Below, piece after piece: positions 1 to 7,889 of a DNA stretch of 64,000 bases. Made by a program: the position numbers and the translations under genes. The notes below the pieces were generated by a model, which was not told the origin of the DNA, made no database searches, and saw nothing but the letters and a program-made list of their open reading frames with translations. The stretch comes from Mesorhizobium qingshengii. Lineage in GTDB: Bacteria; Pseudomonadota; Alphaproteobacteria; Rhizobiales; Rhizobiaceae. Position 1 is the first letter of the stretch; every line of letters begins with the position of its first letter. The stretch lies in NCBI RefSeq assembly GCF_027563465.1, contig NZ_JAPFQA010000001.1, positions 897,613 through 961,612 on the forward strand, given 5' to 3'.

Positions 1-1
1 G

Positions 2-220
2 CCCGTGGTCTGCCATTCGCATGGCGGCTACGCCGATCATATCAGGCATGGCGAAAATGGTTTCCTGTTCGAAACGACCCAGCAGGCGGCGCTGATTCTG
101 GCCGAACTCAAAGCCGATCCGGCGCTGCGGGCGACTGTGGGCCACAAGGCTCGGCAGACCGTCGAGCAGCTGTTTTCGCCGCAGGCGCTGCGGCAGCGGC
201 TGGATTTCTATCTGCGTTAG
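2..220 (+). CDS. Glycosyltransferase, C-terminal end (partial, cut by window edge)
   Basis: Only the last 72 or so residues are present, because the reading frame is already open at the first base. The visible part holds a motif of the form GGYADHIRHGENGFLF, followed by a helical segment ending FYLR. This matches the C-terminal Rossmann half of GT-B fold (GT4-type) glycosyltransferases, where a conserved Glu/Gly-rich loop binds the sugar nucleotide and is followed by a 'NG-hydrophobic' stretch. The substrate cannot be told from this fragment. Nothing upstream is visible, so its operon is unknown. Other glycosyltransferases lie at the opposite end of the window but are not adjacent. Confidence 0.7.
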   Translation, partial: PVVCHSHGGYADHIRHGENGFLFETTQQAALILAELKADPALRATVGHKARQTVEQLFSPQALRQRLDFYLR

Positions 221-363
221 CGTCCGCCCTTTCCTGGCCGCGCGACATTGTGTCCGGCCCGTTTGGCATCGATCTCGACATCGCGCTAAAGGTAGGCAAG
301 CAGGTGTGAATCGCCGGACGGACGGCATCGGCGCGCCAACAGATTGAGTGGGACTTTCTACCG

Positions 364-1590
364 ATGACACCAATGGGCGCCGCGGCACTGCTGATCCTTG
401 TCCTGACCTATGCTGGTGTCGCCATTGGCCGCATACCTGGCCTGCGTCTGGACAGGGCGGGGATCGCGCTGCTCGGTGGGGCCGCGATGATCGCCATCGG
501 CGCGCTCAGCATGGAGGATGCCTACCGCGCGATCAATTTCGACACCATCACGCTGTTGCTCGGCATGATGATCGTGGTGGCGCATCTGAAGGTCTCTGGC
601 ACCTTTCGCGGCCTTGGCGCCATCGCCATCGAGCACGCGCATGCGCCCTTCATGCTGCTGGTCATGGTGACATTGCTGACCGGCGTGCTGTCGGCATTCC
701 TGGTCAATGACGCCATCTGCCTTGTCATGGCGCCGATCGTCGTCCACGTCACCCGCGTCATCAAACGCAACCCGATCCCCTACCTGATCGCCACCGCCAC
801 CGCATCCAATTGCGGCAGCGTCGCCACCATCACTGGCAATCCGCAGAACATGGTCATCGGCGCGCTGTCGGGCATTTCGTATCCGGCCTTTTCGGCGGCA
901 CTCGCGCCGGTCGCGCTATTTGGCCTCGTCGCGGTCATCATCATCGTGCGCATCGTCTACCGCGCCGAATTCGTCCGCACCGCCCAACTGACACCCGAGG
1001 TCTCACGTGGCCGCATGCACCGGGGGCAGGTGCTGAAGGCGGTGGTTGTCTGCGTCGGGCTGGCTATTGCCTTCTTCGCCGGCGTGCCTGTCGCCAAGGC
1101 GGCGCTGATCGGCGGCGCCATTCTCCTGCTCACCCGTGCCATCAAGCCGGAACGCATCTACCGCGAGATCGACGGGCCGTTGCTGTTCATGTTCGCCGGT
1201 CTGTTCGTGGTTGTCGCCGGTGCCGAAAAGACGCTGTTGACCCCTGACCTCATCGCCTCCGCCAGGGGCCTTGGGCTGGACGATGTCTGGCGGCTGTCCG
1301 GCTTCACCGCGGTGCTCTCCAACATCATGAGCAATGTGCCGGCCGTGCTGGCGCTCAGGCCATTCATACCCGGCCTTGAAAACCCGGAGCGCGCCTGGCT
1401 GGTGGTGGCGATGAGCTCGACGCTGGCGGGCAATTTCACGCTGCTCGGCTCGGTCGCCAACCTGATCGTCGCCGAGCAGGCCAAGACCGCCGGCACACAG
1501 CTGTCCTTCGGCGCTTTTTTCAAGGTCGGCTTGCCGCTGACGCTGATAACGCTGGTCGCCGGCACCACATGGCTGGCGTTCGCTTTCTAA
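364..1590 (+). CDS. SLC13/ArsB-like anion permease
   Basis: This 408-residue protein is almost wholly hydrophobic, with about ten to twelve predicted membrane spans. It carries the paired signatures of the ion-transporter superfamily: VNDAICLVMAP (around residues 114-124) and SNCGSVATITGNPQN (around 148-162). A repeat-like NIMSNVPAVLAL segment lies in the second half. Such proteins move dicarboxylates, sulfate, arsenite or Na+/H+ at the inner membrane, and the sequence alone does not give the substrate. No strong ribosome site precedes the ATG. The stop codon overlaps the convergent TetR gene by four bases, so the two transcripts run into each other. An NhaD-type antiporter is the main alternative. 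Confidence 0.75.
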   Translation: MTPMGAAALLILVLTYAGVAIGRIPGLRLDRAGIALLGGAAMIAIGALSMEDAYRAINFDTITLLLGMMIVVAHLKVSGTFRGLGAIAIEHAHAPFMLLVMVTLLTGVLSAFLVNDAICLVMAPIVVHVTRVIKRNPIPYLIATATASNCGSVATITGNPQNMVIGALSGISYPAFSAALAPVALFGLVAVIIIVRIVYRAEFVRTAQLTPEVSRGRMHRGQVLKAVVVCVGLAIAFFAGVPVAKAALIGGAILLLTRAIKPERIYREIDGPLLFMFAGLFVVVAGAEKTLLTPDLIASARGLGLDDVWRLSGFTAVLSNIMSNVPAVLALRPFIPGLENPERAWLVVAMSSTLAGNFTLLGSVANLIVAEQAKTAGTQLSFGAFFKVGLPLTLITLVAGTTWLAFAF

Positions 1591-2174
1591 GCCTTGCCAC
1601 TTGAAGTTCGCGCCCGCACCAGGGTCGCCGCGGCTCGCCCGGCGGCTTCGAAGTAGTCGGGATTGCGGTGGATCAGCATGATCGAAAAACAGCCATCGAT
1701 CAGGAGCACGATCTCGCGCGCCAAGGCTTGCGGCTCCTCGACGCCTTGGCTGGACAATGCGCCAGCGAGCCATGTTTCGAAATTTGACTTGTGTCGCGAC
1801 CCGACCTTGATCGCCGGGTGCCCAGGCATCGAGGCGAGTTCCGCGGCCGTGCGCAGGAAGCCGCATCCCTTCCATTTCGAATGGCGCGCGGCCCGCGCCA
1901 GATTGATGAAGATCGCCTCGGCCTTGCGATCCGCACCGCCTTCGGCGGCATCGAACCAGCCGGCCATCCGCTTCAGATTGGGTTGGTCGCGGCCATCGAG
2001 ATAGGCAGCGATGAGGTCGTCCTTGCTCTTGAAGTGGTAATAAAGCGTCCGCTTGGTGAGCCCCGCTTCTTCGGCAACGGCATCGACGCTGACGCGGCCG
2101 ATTCCTTCTGCGTAAAACAGTCTTGTCGCGGCATCGACAATGCGTTTGCGCGTAGGGCTCTGTGCTTCAGGCAT
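1587..2174 (-). CDS. TetR/AcrR family transcriptional regulator
   Basis: This is a 195-residue repressor-type protein. An N-terminal helix-turn-helix covers about residues 28-47 (VSVDAVAEEAGLTKRTLYYH), followed by an all-helical ligand-binding domain. The reading frame stays open far upstream, but that part is antisense to the crotonase gene, so the ATG at 2174 (MPEAQSPTRK) is taken as the start. It diverges from the crotonase gene at 2262 across 87 bases that hold a palindromic operator candidate. It therefore probably controls itself and that gene. Its ligand is unknown; an acyl-CoA or related compound is a guess from the neighbour. Confidence 0.85.
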   Translation of the reverse strand: MPEAQSPTRKRIVDAATRLFYAEGIGRVSVDAVAEEAGLTKRTLYYHFKSKDDLIAAYLDGRDQPNLKRMAGWFDAAEGGADRKAEAIFINLARAARHSKWKGCGFLRTAAELASMPGHPAIKVGSRHKSNFETWLAGALSSQGVEEPQALAREIVLLIDGCFSIMLIHRNPDYFEAAGRAAATLVRARTSSGKA

Positions 2175-2183
2175 GAACCTAGG

Positions 2184-2203
2184 TATACCGACTAGTGAAT
2201 ATA
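2184..2203. promoter_or_regulatory. Candidate TetR operator between divergent genes
   Basis: This is a 20-base imperfect palindrome, TATAyysACTAGTsrrTATA in form, with 14 of 20 positions symmetric around a perfect ACTAGT centre. It lies ten bases upstream of the TetR start and about 58 bases upstream of the crotonase start, where a TetR dimer would be expected to block both promoters. Confidence 0.5.
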
Positions 2204-2261
2204 CACAAGCGGCAAAGGGCGTAACCTTCCAATCCATCAGCATGATAGAGAAGGAAGCCAG

Positions 2262-3158
2262 ATGACCGATCTTGTCCTGAACGAAACCAGCGATGGGATT
2301 GCCGTCCTTACCCTCAACCGGCCGGAGAAACTCAACGCCCTGAACTATGCCCTGATCGATCGCCTGCTTGCGCTGCTCGACGACATTGAAGTCGATGACG
2401 GCGTCCGGGCGGTCATTCTTACCGGGGCAGGGGAGCGGGCGTTTTCGGCGGGCGGCGACATCCACGAATTCTCGGCCAGTGTGGCGCTTGGCGTCGATGT
2501 CGCGATACGTGACTTCGTCATGCGCGGACAGCGGCTGACGGCACGGCTGGAAGCATTCCGCAAGCCCGTCATCGCCGCCGTCAATGGCATTGCCTTTGGC
2601 GGCGGCTGCGAAATCACCGAGGCCGTGTCGCTGGCCATTGCCAGCGAACGCGCTTTGTTCGCCAAGCCGGAAATCAACCTTGCGATGCCGCCGACCTTTG
2701 GCGGAACCCAGCGCCTGCCGAGGCTCGCCGGGCGCAAGCGGGCGCTCGAGCTGCTTTTGACCGGCGACTGGTTCTCGCCGCAGCGCGCTCTTGAACTTGG
2801 CCTCGTCAACCAGGTGGTGCCGCATGGCGATCTGATGCCGGCCGCGATCGGTCTGGCCAGGCGTATCCTGCGGCACTCCGAACTGGCGGTGGCGAGCATC
2901 CTCACGGCGGTGGCGCGCGGCCTCAACCAGAGCATCGCCGAAGGCTTGCTGGTCGAGGCCGAGCAGTTCGCCCGCATGGCCCCGACCGCCGATCTGCGCG
3001 AAGGGCTCGATGCCTGGGTCGGGCGGCGCAAACCCGGCTATGACGGCTCATGGACGCATATCACGCGGCCAGACGAAGCCAGGCGAGCCTCATTGGCGCT
3101 GGATCAGGGCGCCACCACCAAACGGCCTTTCATGTTGGGGTGGAAGCGGCAGAAATAG
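2262..3158 (+). CDS. Enoyl-CoA hydratase/isomerase (crotonase) family protein
   Basis: The protein has 298 residues with a full crotonase fold. FSAGGDI (about 61-67) is the first oxyanion segment. GGGCE (Glu117) and PEI (Glu137) hold both acidic residues at the exact 20-residue spacing of rat crotonase Glu144/Glu164, so hydratase chemistry is plausible. The usual family C-terminus (DAWVGRRKPGY) is followed by about 38 extra residues of low similarity to anything I know. The last 55 bases overlap the 3' end of the convergent cupredoxin gene. A GAAGGAAG ribosome site precedes the ATG. It probably acts in short-chain or branched acyl-CoA breakdown under the divergent TetR regulator. Confidence 0.85.
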   Translation: MTDLVLNETSDGIAVLTLNRPEKLNALNYALIDRLLALLDDIEVDDGVRAVILTGAGERAFSAGGDIHEFSASVALGVDVAIRDFVMRGQRLTARLEAFRKPVIAAVNGIAFGGGCEITEAVSLAIASERALFAKPEINLAMPPTFGGTQRLPRLAGRKRALELLLTGDWFSPQRALELGLVNQVVPHGDLMPAAIGLARRILRHSELAVASILTAVARGLNQSIAEGLLVEAEQFARMAPTADLREGLDAWVGRRKPGYDGSWTHITRPDEARRASLALDQGATTKRPFMLGWKRQK

Positions 3159-3427
3159 TCGACCGCTCCCGCAACCTTCAATGTCAGGCTTGCGGACTTC
3201 TTCGGCGGGATCATCACCTCCCAGCCACCCTTCACCGTGGCCGTGTGGGCGAACACGTCCTTGTTCACCCACTCGATCGTGTCGCCGACCTTCGCCTCGA
3301 CGGTTGCCGGCGAAAAGACGAGCTTGTCGATGGTGACCTGGATGGTTTCGGCAGCCGCCGGCGTTGCCGCTATAGCAAGCGCCAGCGCGGCAAACCACAA
3401 CCGTCGATTTGAGGCGCCCGGCCTCAT
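3104..3427 (-). CDS. Periplasmic cupredoxin (plastocyanin/amicyanin-like)
   Basis: This is a 107-residue protein with a signal peptide (cleavage likely after ATPAAA, near residue 26) and a single cupredoxin domain. All four type-1 copper ligands are visible: His61 in FAHT, then Cys93, His96 and Met99 in YFCRFHPNM. It should be a periplasmic copper electron carrier or copper binder. Its ATG overlaps the stop of the upstream DUF4142 gene by four bases, so the two are translationally coupled. Together with the sigma-factor gene they form a likely stress operon. Its 3' end overlaps the crotonase gene, and the Met ligand lies close to that overlap. Confidence 0.85.
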   Translation of the reverse strand: MRPGASNRRLWFAALALAIAATPAAAETIQVTIDKLVFSPATVEAKVGDTIEWVNKDVFAHTATVKGGWEVMIPPKKSASLTLKVAGAVDYFCRFHPNMKGRLVVAP

Positions 3428-3948
3428 TTCAACATGCCGGCGACGTGTTCGGCATGCTGCTCATGGCCCTGGAAGATCTTCAGGCCGGTTTCCAGCAGGC
3501 TCTTCAACTCGGCATTGCTGGCCGACGGGATGAGCAGCGTTTCGAGCGCGCCGTTGACCTGCTTGTGATAGGCAACCTCGTTGTCGACATAAGCCTTGTC
3601 GAAGGCCGCGCCCTTGAGCGTGGCGAGTTTCGCCCGCTCCTCGGCCGCGGCTTTGGTCAGCGCCTTGCTGGTGGCGTTGTCTTCCGGCGTCACCTTGAGT
3701 TTCTTGACTAGGTCGAGCGCCTGCACATTCACCGCCTCGTGGTCGCGCACCATGTCGTTGGCGAAGTCGAGAACTTCCTTGTTCTTCGACGTCTCGAGCG
3801 CTTGCTTGGCTGCCTCGACATCGAGGACGCCGGCTGTATAGGCGATGTGGGCGATCTGCGGGTCGGTCGGTTTGTCGGCGGCCTGGGCCAGCGGTGCCGC
3901 TCCCAGCAGAAGCAGGGCGGCCAGGGTGGCGGTGTGACGAACAAGCAT
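3424..3948 (-). CDS. DUF4142 family secreted protein
   Basis: This is a 174-residue protein with a clear signal peptide (LLLLGAAPLAQAA, cut near residue 24) and a mostly helical body of the DUF4142 (ferritin-like four-helix) type. It contains an MVRDHEAVN segment and a C-terminal GHEQHAEHVAGML. The histidine- and glutamate-rich ends suggest a metal or redox role, but the function is not established. A GGAGAA ribosome site lies just before the ATG. It is coupled to the downstream cupredoxin. A promoter-like motif at 4009-4038 matches the one in front of the sigma gene, so the sigma factor probably drives it. Confidence 0.85.
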   Translation of the reverse strand: MLVRHTATLAALLLLGAAPLAQAADKPTDPQIAHIAYTAGVLDVEAAKQALETSKNKEVLDFANDMVRDHEAVNVQALDLVKKLKVTPEDNATSKALTKAAAEERAKLATLKGAAFDKAYVDNEVAYHKQVNGALETLLIPSASNAELKSLLETGLKIFQGHEQHAEHVAGMLK

Positions 3949-4008
3949 GGGATTCTCCTTTTCCCGGACGCGGGAAACGCGCCGGGCAGTGGTTTTCGGT
4001 TGACGGTC

Positions 4009-4038
4009 ATTGGATGCGGTGCGGCGGTAAACGTTCCC
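4009..4038 (-). promoter_or_regulatory. Predicted ECF-sigma promoter for the DUF4142-cupredoxin unit
   Basis: On the minus strand the site reads GGGAAC, 16 bases, then CATCCAAT. GGAAC is a typical -35 element for ECF sigma factors. The same two blocks with the same 16-base gap occur at 4785-4814, upstream of the ECF sigma gene itself. The predicted transcript would start about 50 bases before the DUF4142 ATG. Confidence 0.65.
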
Positions 4039-4065
4039 GCCAAAATCAATTGAATCCGGCGAGGA

Positions 4066-4737
4066 TCAACTTTCCAGCCCGAGCCGCCGCATGACCGCGC
4101 TGGTCAGCCTTTCGCAGCGTCGGCCGGCAAAGGGGAAGGCATCGAGCAGCACCGGTCCGATCTGGTCGTCCAGCGCCTTGCGCACCAGGGCACGGGCGCG
4201 ATGCAGCCTTGTCTTGACGGTCTCAGGCCGCACGCCGAGAAGGTCGGCGGTTTCCTCGATGCTTAGCCCTTCGATCACCCGCGCCACGAACACCCGCCGG
4301 TAGACATCGGGAAGGCTGTCGGTCGCCTGTTCGACCAGCTTGAGGATCTGCCGTTGCGCCATCGTCCGCTCCGGATCGTCGCTGGGGTTGAGGGGGAACT
4401 GGATGATCTCGGCTTGCGGTTCCGGCATCGCCACCGTTCGCCGCCTTTTGCGCAGGCGGCCAAGCGCTTCGTTGATGACGATGCGTGATAGCCAGGTGGC
4501 CAGCGAAGAGTCGCCGCGAAAGGCCCCCAGGCTGGCGAACGCCCTGACATATGCCTCCTGGACGATGTCCTCGGCCTCGCTGTCATTGCGCACCACGCCG
4601 CGCGCGATGCGGTAGAGCCGTTGATTGTGCGCTTTCATGATGGCGCGGAAGGCGTCGCTCTCGCGTGCCAGCGCCCGACGCACGAGATGCATGTCGCCTG
4701 AAGCAGCAGAAGGCGCGGCGGTCGACACAGCAGGCAT
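4066..4737 (-). CDS. ECF-type RNA polymerase sigma factor
   Basis: The protein has 223 residues. Region 2 spans about residues 27-98, with the DxxQExxxRAF pattern in EDIVQEAYVRAFASL. Region 4 spans about 133-185, with SLPDVYRRVFVARVIEGLSI and a helix-turn-helix in EETADLLGVRPETVKTRLHRAR. The ATG at 4737 (MPAVSTAAP) follows a GAGGAAA ribosome site. An in-frame TTG fifteen bases further upstream overlaps that site and is less likely. No anti-sigma gene is visible next to it. It probably directs its own expression and that of the downstream DUF4142 and cupredoxin genes, through two matching promoter motifs. Confidence 0.9.
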   Translation of the reverse strand: MPAVSTAAPSAASGDMHLVRRALARESDAFRAIMKAHNQRLYRIARGVVRNDSEAEDIVQEAYVRAFASLGAFRGDSSLATWLSRIVINEALGRLRKRRRTVAMPEPQAEIIQFPLNPSDDPERTMAQRQILKLVEQATDSLPDVYRRVFVARVIEGLSIEETADLLGVRPETVKTRLHRARALVRKALDDQIGPVLLDAFPFAGRRCERLTSAVMRRLGLES

Positions 4738-4784
4738 GGCCAGTTTCCTCAACCCAATCTCCGGACCGGAACCCCGATTGAAGG

Positions 4785-4814
4785 ATTGGATGGCATGGCC
4801 GGCAAAAGGTTCCC
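4785..4814 (-). promoter_or_regulatory. Predicted autoregulatory ECF-sigma promoter
   Basis: On the minus strand the site has GGGAAC, a 16-base spacer and CATCCAAT, identical in both blocks and in spacing to the motif at 4009-4038. The expected start of transcription is about 40 bases before the sigma-factor ATG. Confidence 0.65.
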
Positions 4815-4840
4815 GACTATTTTACCGGGTCCGGCAGCTG

Positions 4841-5929
4841 TTAGTGTACCGCTTCCGCAGACAGCTTGTCAGCAGCCCGCAGCCGTGCCGTCGCCGCCAG
4901 CAGATCGGTCTGGGTGATCAGACCGAGGATCCGCTTGTCATCGTCGACCACGATGACCGCGTGGCTGCGGCCGTCGGTGAGCACGGGCAGCAGTCCCATT
5001 GCGGCGGATCCGGCCGTGGCGGTCGCCGCCGGCGAAATGACGGAACCGACCAGCTCAGTGGCTAGCGCCAGTTCCCGCAATCCCACGGTTCCCGCCAGCC
5101 GTGCCTCTGCGTCGACGACCGGCAAGATGCGGATGTTATGGTCGAGCAGCAATTTGCGCGCCCTGTCGGCAGGGGTGTATTCATCCACCAAGATGATATC
5201 GCGCGACATGATGTCCTCGCAGAGCAACGTTGAATGCTCGCGGACCAGCGCCTGCAATTCGACTTGCCGCAGCAGCCGGTCGAGATCGTCGCGGTCGATG
5301 TCGAAAGTCTCTTCGAGCGCGCCAAGCGCGGCGTCGATGTCTTCGGAGCGAAAGCCAACGCGCGACTGTGCAGGCGGATCGAAGGTGCCATGGCTGTTCG
5401 CCGGCACTGGTACCGGCACGTGCGGGTAATTGCGCCGGGCCAGCTTGTGGAAACCGTAGCCTAGCGCCACCAGCAGGATCGAATTCAGCGCCACCGGCAC
5501 GAATGGAAACAGGAAGCCGGCGCTGACGATGGCAGGTCCTCCCAATACCGCGGTCAGCGCTGCGGCCCCGCCCGGCGGATGCAGGCAGCGTGTGAACGAC
5601 ATGGCGGCAATGGCAAGCGCCACCGCGATGCCGGTGGCAAGGGCGGTTTCATGGATGAAGTGCGCCACGATCACGCCGACCAGTGCCGATATCGTGTTGC
5701 CGCCAACGATCGACCATGGCTGCGCCAACGGGCTTGCCGGCACCGCGAACAGGAGCACGGCCGACGCTCCCATCGGCGCCACCAGCAGCGGCACGTGCGG
5801 GCCGTTGCCGAGCACCAGACCTCCGATCGCGCCAGTCAGGGCAATGCCGATCGTCGCGCCGATGCAGGCGATGATCCGCTCGCGCAGCGTCGCGCCGGCA
5901 AGAATGGGAACAAAAAGGCGGAAAGCCAT
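4841..5929 (-). CDS. HPP family membrane protein with C-terminal CBS domains
   Basis: The protein has 362 residues. The first 170 or so form four or five membrane spans of the HPP family and include the naming motif in TRCLHPPGGAAAL. A soluble linker follows, and then a CBS pair begins at CEDIMSRDIILV and ends at IVVDDDKRILGLITQTDLL. CBS pairs usually bind adenine nucleotides. HPP domains are linked to nitrite or other anion transport in plastids, but the bacterial role is not settled. The ATG at 5929 is chosen; an in-frame TTG at 6004 would add 25 residues that look unlike the family. It stands alone between two minus-strand genes. Confidence 0.8.
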   Translation of the reverse strand: MAFRLFVPILAGATLRERIIACIGATIGIALTGAIGGLVLGNGPHVPLLVAPMGASAVLLFAVPASPLAQPWSIVGGNTISALVGVIVAHFIHETALATGIAVALAIAAMSFTRCLHPPGGAAALTAVLGGPAIVSAGFLFPFVPVALNSILLVALGYGFHKLARRNYPHVPVPVPANSHGTFDPPAQSRVGFRSEDIDAALGALEETFDIDRDDLDRLLRQVELQALVREHSTLLCEDIMSRDIILVDEYTPADRARKLLLDHNIRILPVVDAEARLAGTVGLRELALATELVGSVISPAATATAGSAAMGLLPVLTDGRSHAVIVVDDDKRILGLITQTDLLAATARLRAADKLSAEAVH

Positions 5930-6168
5930 GACGTGGGAAACTCTGCCGGTATTCCAAGGAGGATCGCACCGCAATGACGCGGCATCGTTGAATTTGAAAG
6001 CCAAATTGATCCGCGAAGCCGCGGTTTGAGGGAATAGAATTCCCTGATGTCACTGCGGTATCCGTCGGCCCGGCGAGTTGGCTTGCGCAGGGCAAGGCGA
6101 GTGTTTCATCAGTCTTTCGAGGCGCTTGCGCCGGTCCGCTGACTCAATTTGGCAGGCGCCCTGATCGT

Positions 6169-7353
6169 TCAGGCCGCCGCCGCGGCGGTCAGCCCGCGCA
6201 GGATGTCGGTCTTCAGATCCTCGACATCCTCGAGGCCGATCTGCAGGCGGATCAGCGGGCCGTCATAGGGACCCTTGGCGACGACACGGTCGCCGAGCCA
6301 GACCGGCACCGCAAGGCTTTCGTAGCCGCCCCAGGAATAGCCGAGGCCGAAGATCCGTAACGCATCGAGGAAGGCGTGCTGCTGTTTCTGGCCGCCGCCG
6401 GCAAGCACGATGGAAAAGATGCCGCTCGAGCCGGAGAAGTCGCGCTTCCAAAGGCCATGGTCCGGATGGCTGGGAAGGGCAGGGTGGAGCACCCGCGCCA
6501 CGCCGTTCTGGCCCTCGAGCCATGAGGCGATGGTGAGCGCGCTGCGCTGATGGTGCTCCAGGCGCACGCCCATGGTGCGCAGGCCGCGCAGCACCTGGTA
6601 GACGTCGTCGGGCCCGGCGCAGCAGCCAAGCGTGCAAAAACTCTCGTAGAGCTGCTTCCAGTGGCTCTCATTGGCGGAGACCGTGCCAAGCAGCACGTCG
6701 GAATGGCCGGCCGGGTATTTCGTCGCCGCATGGATCGAGATGTCGACGCCGTGGTCGAGCGGGCGGAAATAGAGTGGCGTTGCCCAGGTGTTGTCCATCA
6801 TGACGATGGCGCCCGCGGCGTGCGCCGCCTTGGCGATGGCCGGGATGTCCTGCACCTCGAACGTGTTGGAGGCCGGCGACTCCGTGAACACCACCTTGGT
6901 GTTGGGCCTGATCAACGCCGCGATGACGGCACCGGCATCGGGAGCGTAGTACTCGACCTCGACACCCAGCCGCTTCAGCATCGTGTCGGCGAAGTTGCGG
7001 GTCGGGTGGTAGACGGAATCGACGATCAGCAGGTGGTCGCCCGCCGACACGAAGGCGAGCAGCGGCACGGTCACAGCCGCAAGGCCCGACGGCACCACGA
7101 TCGTGCCGGCCGAGCCTTCCAGCGTGTCGATCGCCTGGGCAAGGGCGTCGGTCGTCGGCGTGCCGCGCGTCCCGTAAGTGTATTTCTGGCTACGTGCCGC
7201 CATGGACGCCGCGTCACGAAAAAGCACGGTCGAGGCATGCACCACCGGCGGATTGACGAAGCCGAAATAGTCATGCGGGTTGTTGCCCGAATGGGCAAGC
7301 CGCGTGTTGATGCCTAGCTTGCCGCTGACCTGCCCGTTGCCGTCTTTCGCCAT
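6169..7353 (-). CDS. metC: Cystathionine beta-lyase (PLP-dependent)
   Basis: This is a 394-residue enzyme of the Cys/Met metabolism PLP family. VPSGLAA (about 88-94) is the phosphate-binding loop, and FTESPASNTFEVQDI and MMDNTWATP follow. The Schiff-base lysine is Lys212 in SIHAATKYPAGHSD. The CGY-poor, MetC-like pattern of the C-terminal half (SWGGYESLAVP) favours cystathionine beta-lyase over gamma-synthase. The enzyme would split cystathionine to homocysteine, pyruvate and ammonia in the cytoplasm. The open frame continues upstream into repeat-like DNA, so the ATG at 7353 is used. It is monocistronic as far as can be seen. Confidence 0.85.
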   Translation of the reverse strand: MAKDGNGQVSGKLGINTRLAHSGNNPHDYFGFVNPPVVHASTVLFRDAASMAARSQKYTYGTRGTPTTDALAQAIDTLEGSAGTIVVPSGLAAVTVPLLAFVSAGDHLLIVDSVYHPTRNFADTMLKRLGVEVEYYAPDAGAVIAALIRPNTKVVFTESPASNTFEVQDIPAIAKAAHAAGAIVMMDNTWATPLYFRPLDHGVDISIHAATKYPAGHSDVLLGTVSANESHWKQLYESFCTLGCCAGPDDVYQVLRGLRTMGVRLEHHQRSALTIASWLEGQNGVARVLHPALPSHPDHGLWKRDFSGSSGIFSIVLAGGGQKQQHAFLDALRIFGLGYSWGGYESLAVPVWLGDRVVAKGPYDGPLIRLQIGLEDVEDLKTDILRGLTAAAAA

Positions 7354-7376
7354 TCTTCGTCGCCTTGTTTTACAAG

Positions 7377-7590
7377 GCGCTAGCCATAGTGCGGCGTCAT
7401 GGACCGCGCAACAGCCACCGTCCGCCAGCCGGCGGACTTCGAATGTGCCAATTCTCCCGTGTGAATCTCGCGGCCAGGGTCGGATCCTGAATCTGGCCGA
7501 CCACGCCGATGGCCCGATTGGCCTTCGCCTGGAATGAGCGCTAGCCATAATGAGCGCTCGCCATAGTGTGGCGGCGTTGGACGCACAATC
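7377..7590. repeat. Repeat-like intergenic segment bounded by short direct repeats
   Basis: The block GCGCTaGCCATAGTGcGGCG near 7377 recurs with a few changes near 7555, and a shorter copy (GCGCTAGCCATAATGAGC) lies at about 7541. The DNA between them encodes nothing convincing. It looks like a short non-autonomous repeat of a kind scattered through Mesorhizobium genomes, but I cannot confirm copy number here. It fills much of the 536-base gap between metC and the DUF1326 gene. The rest of that gap (7591-7889) shows nothing definite apart from the ribosome site of the next gene. Confidence 0.4.
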
Positions 7591-7889
7591 AGCGGGCCCC
7601 GTCAGGCGGAGCTGTCTGGATAGGCCAATTCTTGGCGGCAAAAGGTGGCAACGCGGGGCCGGGTTCTATGTCCGGCGCGGATCGGCAGTTCGTTGTATGC
7701 GGCTGCGATGGCCTCAGCCGATCGGCCTATTGTGGGTGGCTGCGAAAGGAATATAATCAGGTCCTAATATTAATCGCCGGATTGCCTCGATCAGATGCCG
7801 CCGGATGGTTGTTGCCGGTTGACCTTCTGGTCCCCCACGATCCGGATATCGCGCTCACGGAGCATGAGCGCGGCAAGGGGAGGAATGCC

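Noticed and set aside
5930..6004. Longer TTG start for the HPP-CBS protein
   Set aside because: The extra 25 residues are polar, not family-like, and no ribosome site precedes the TTG.
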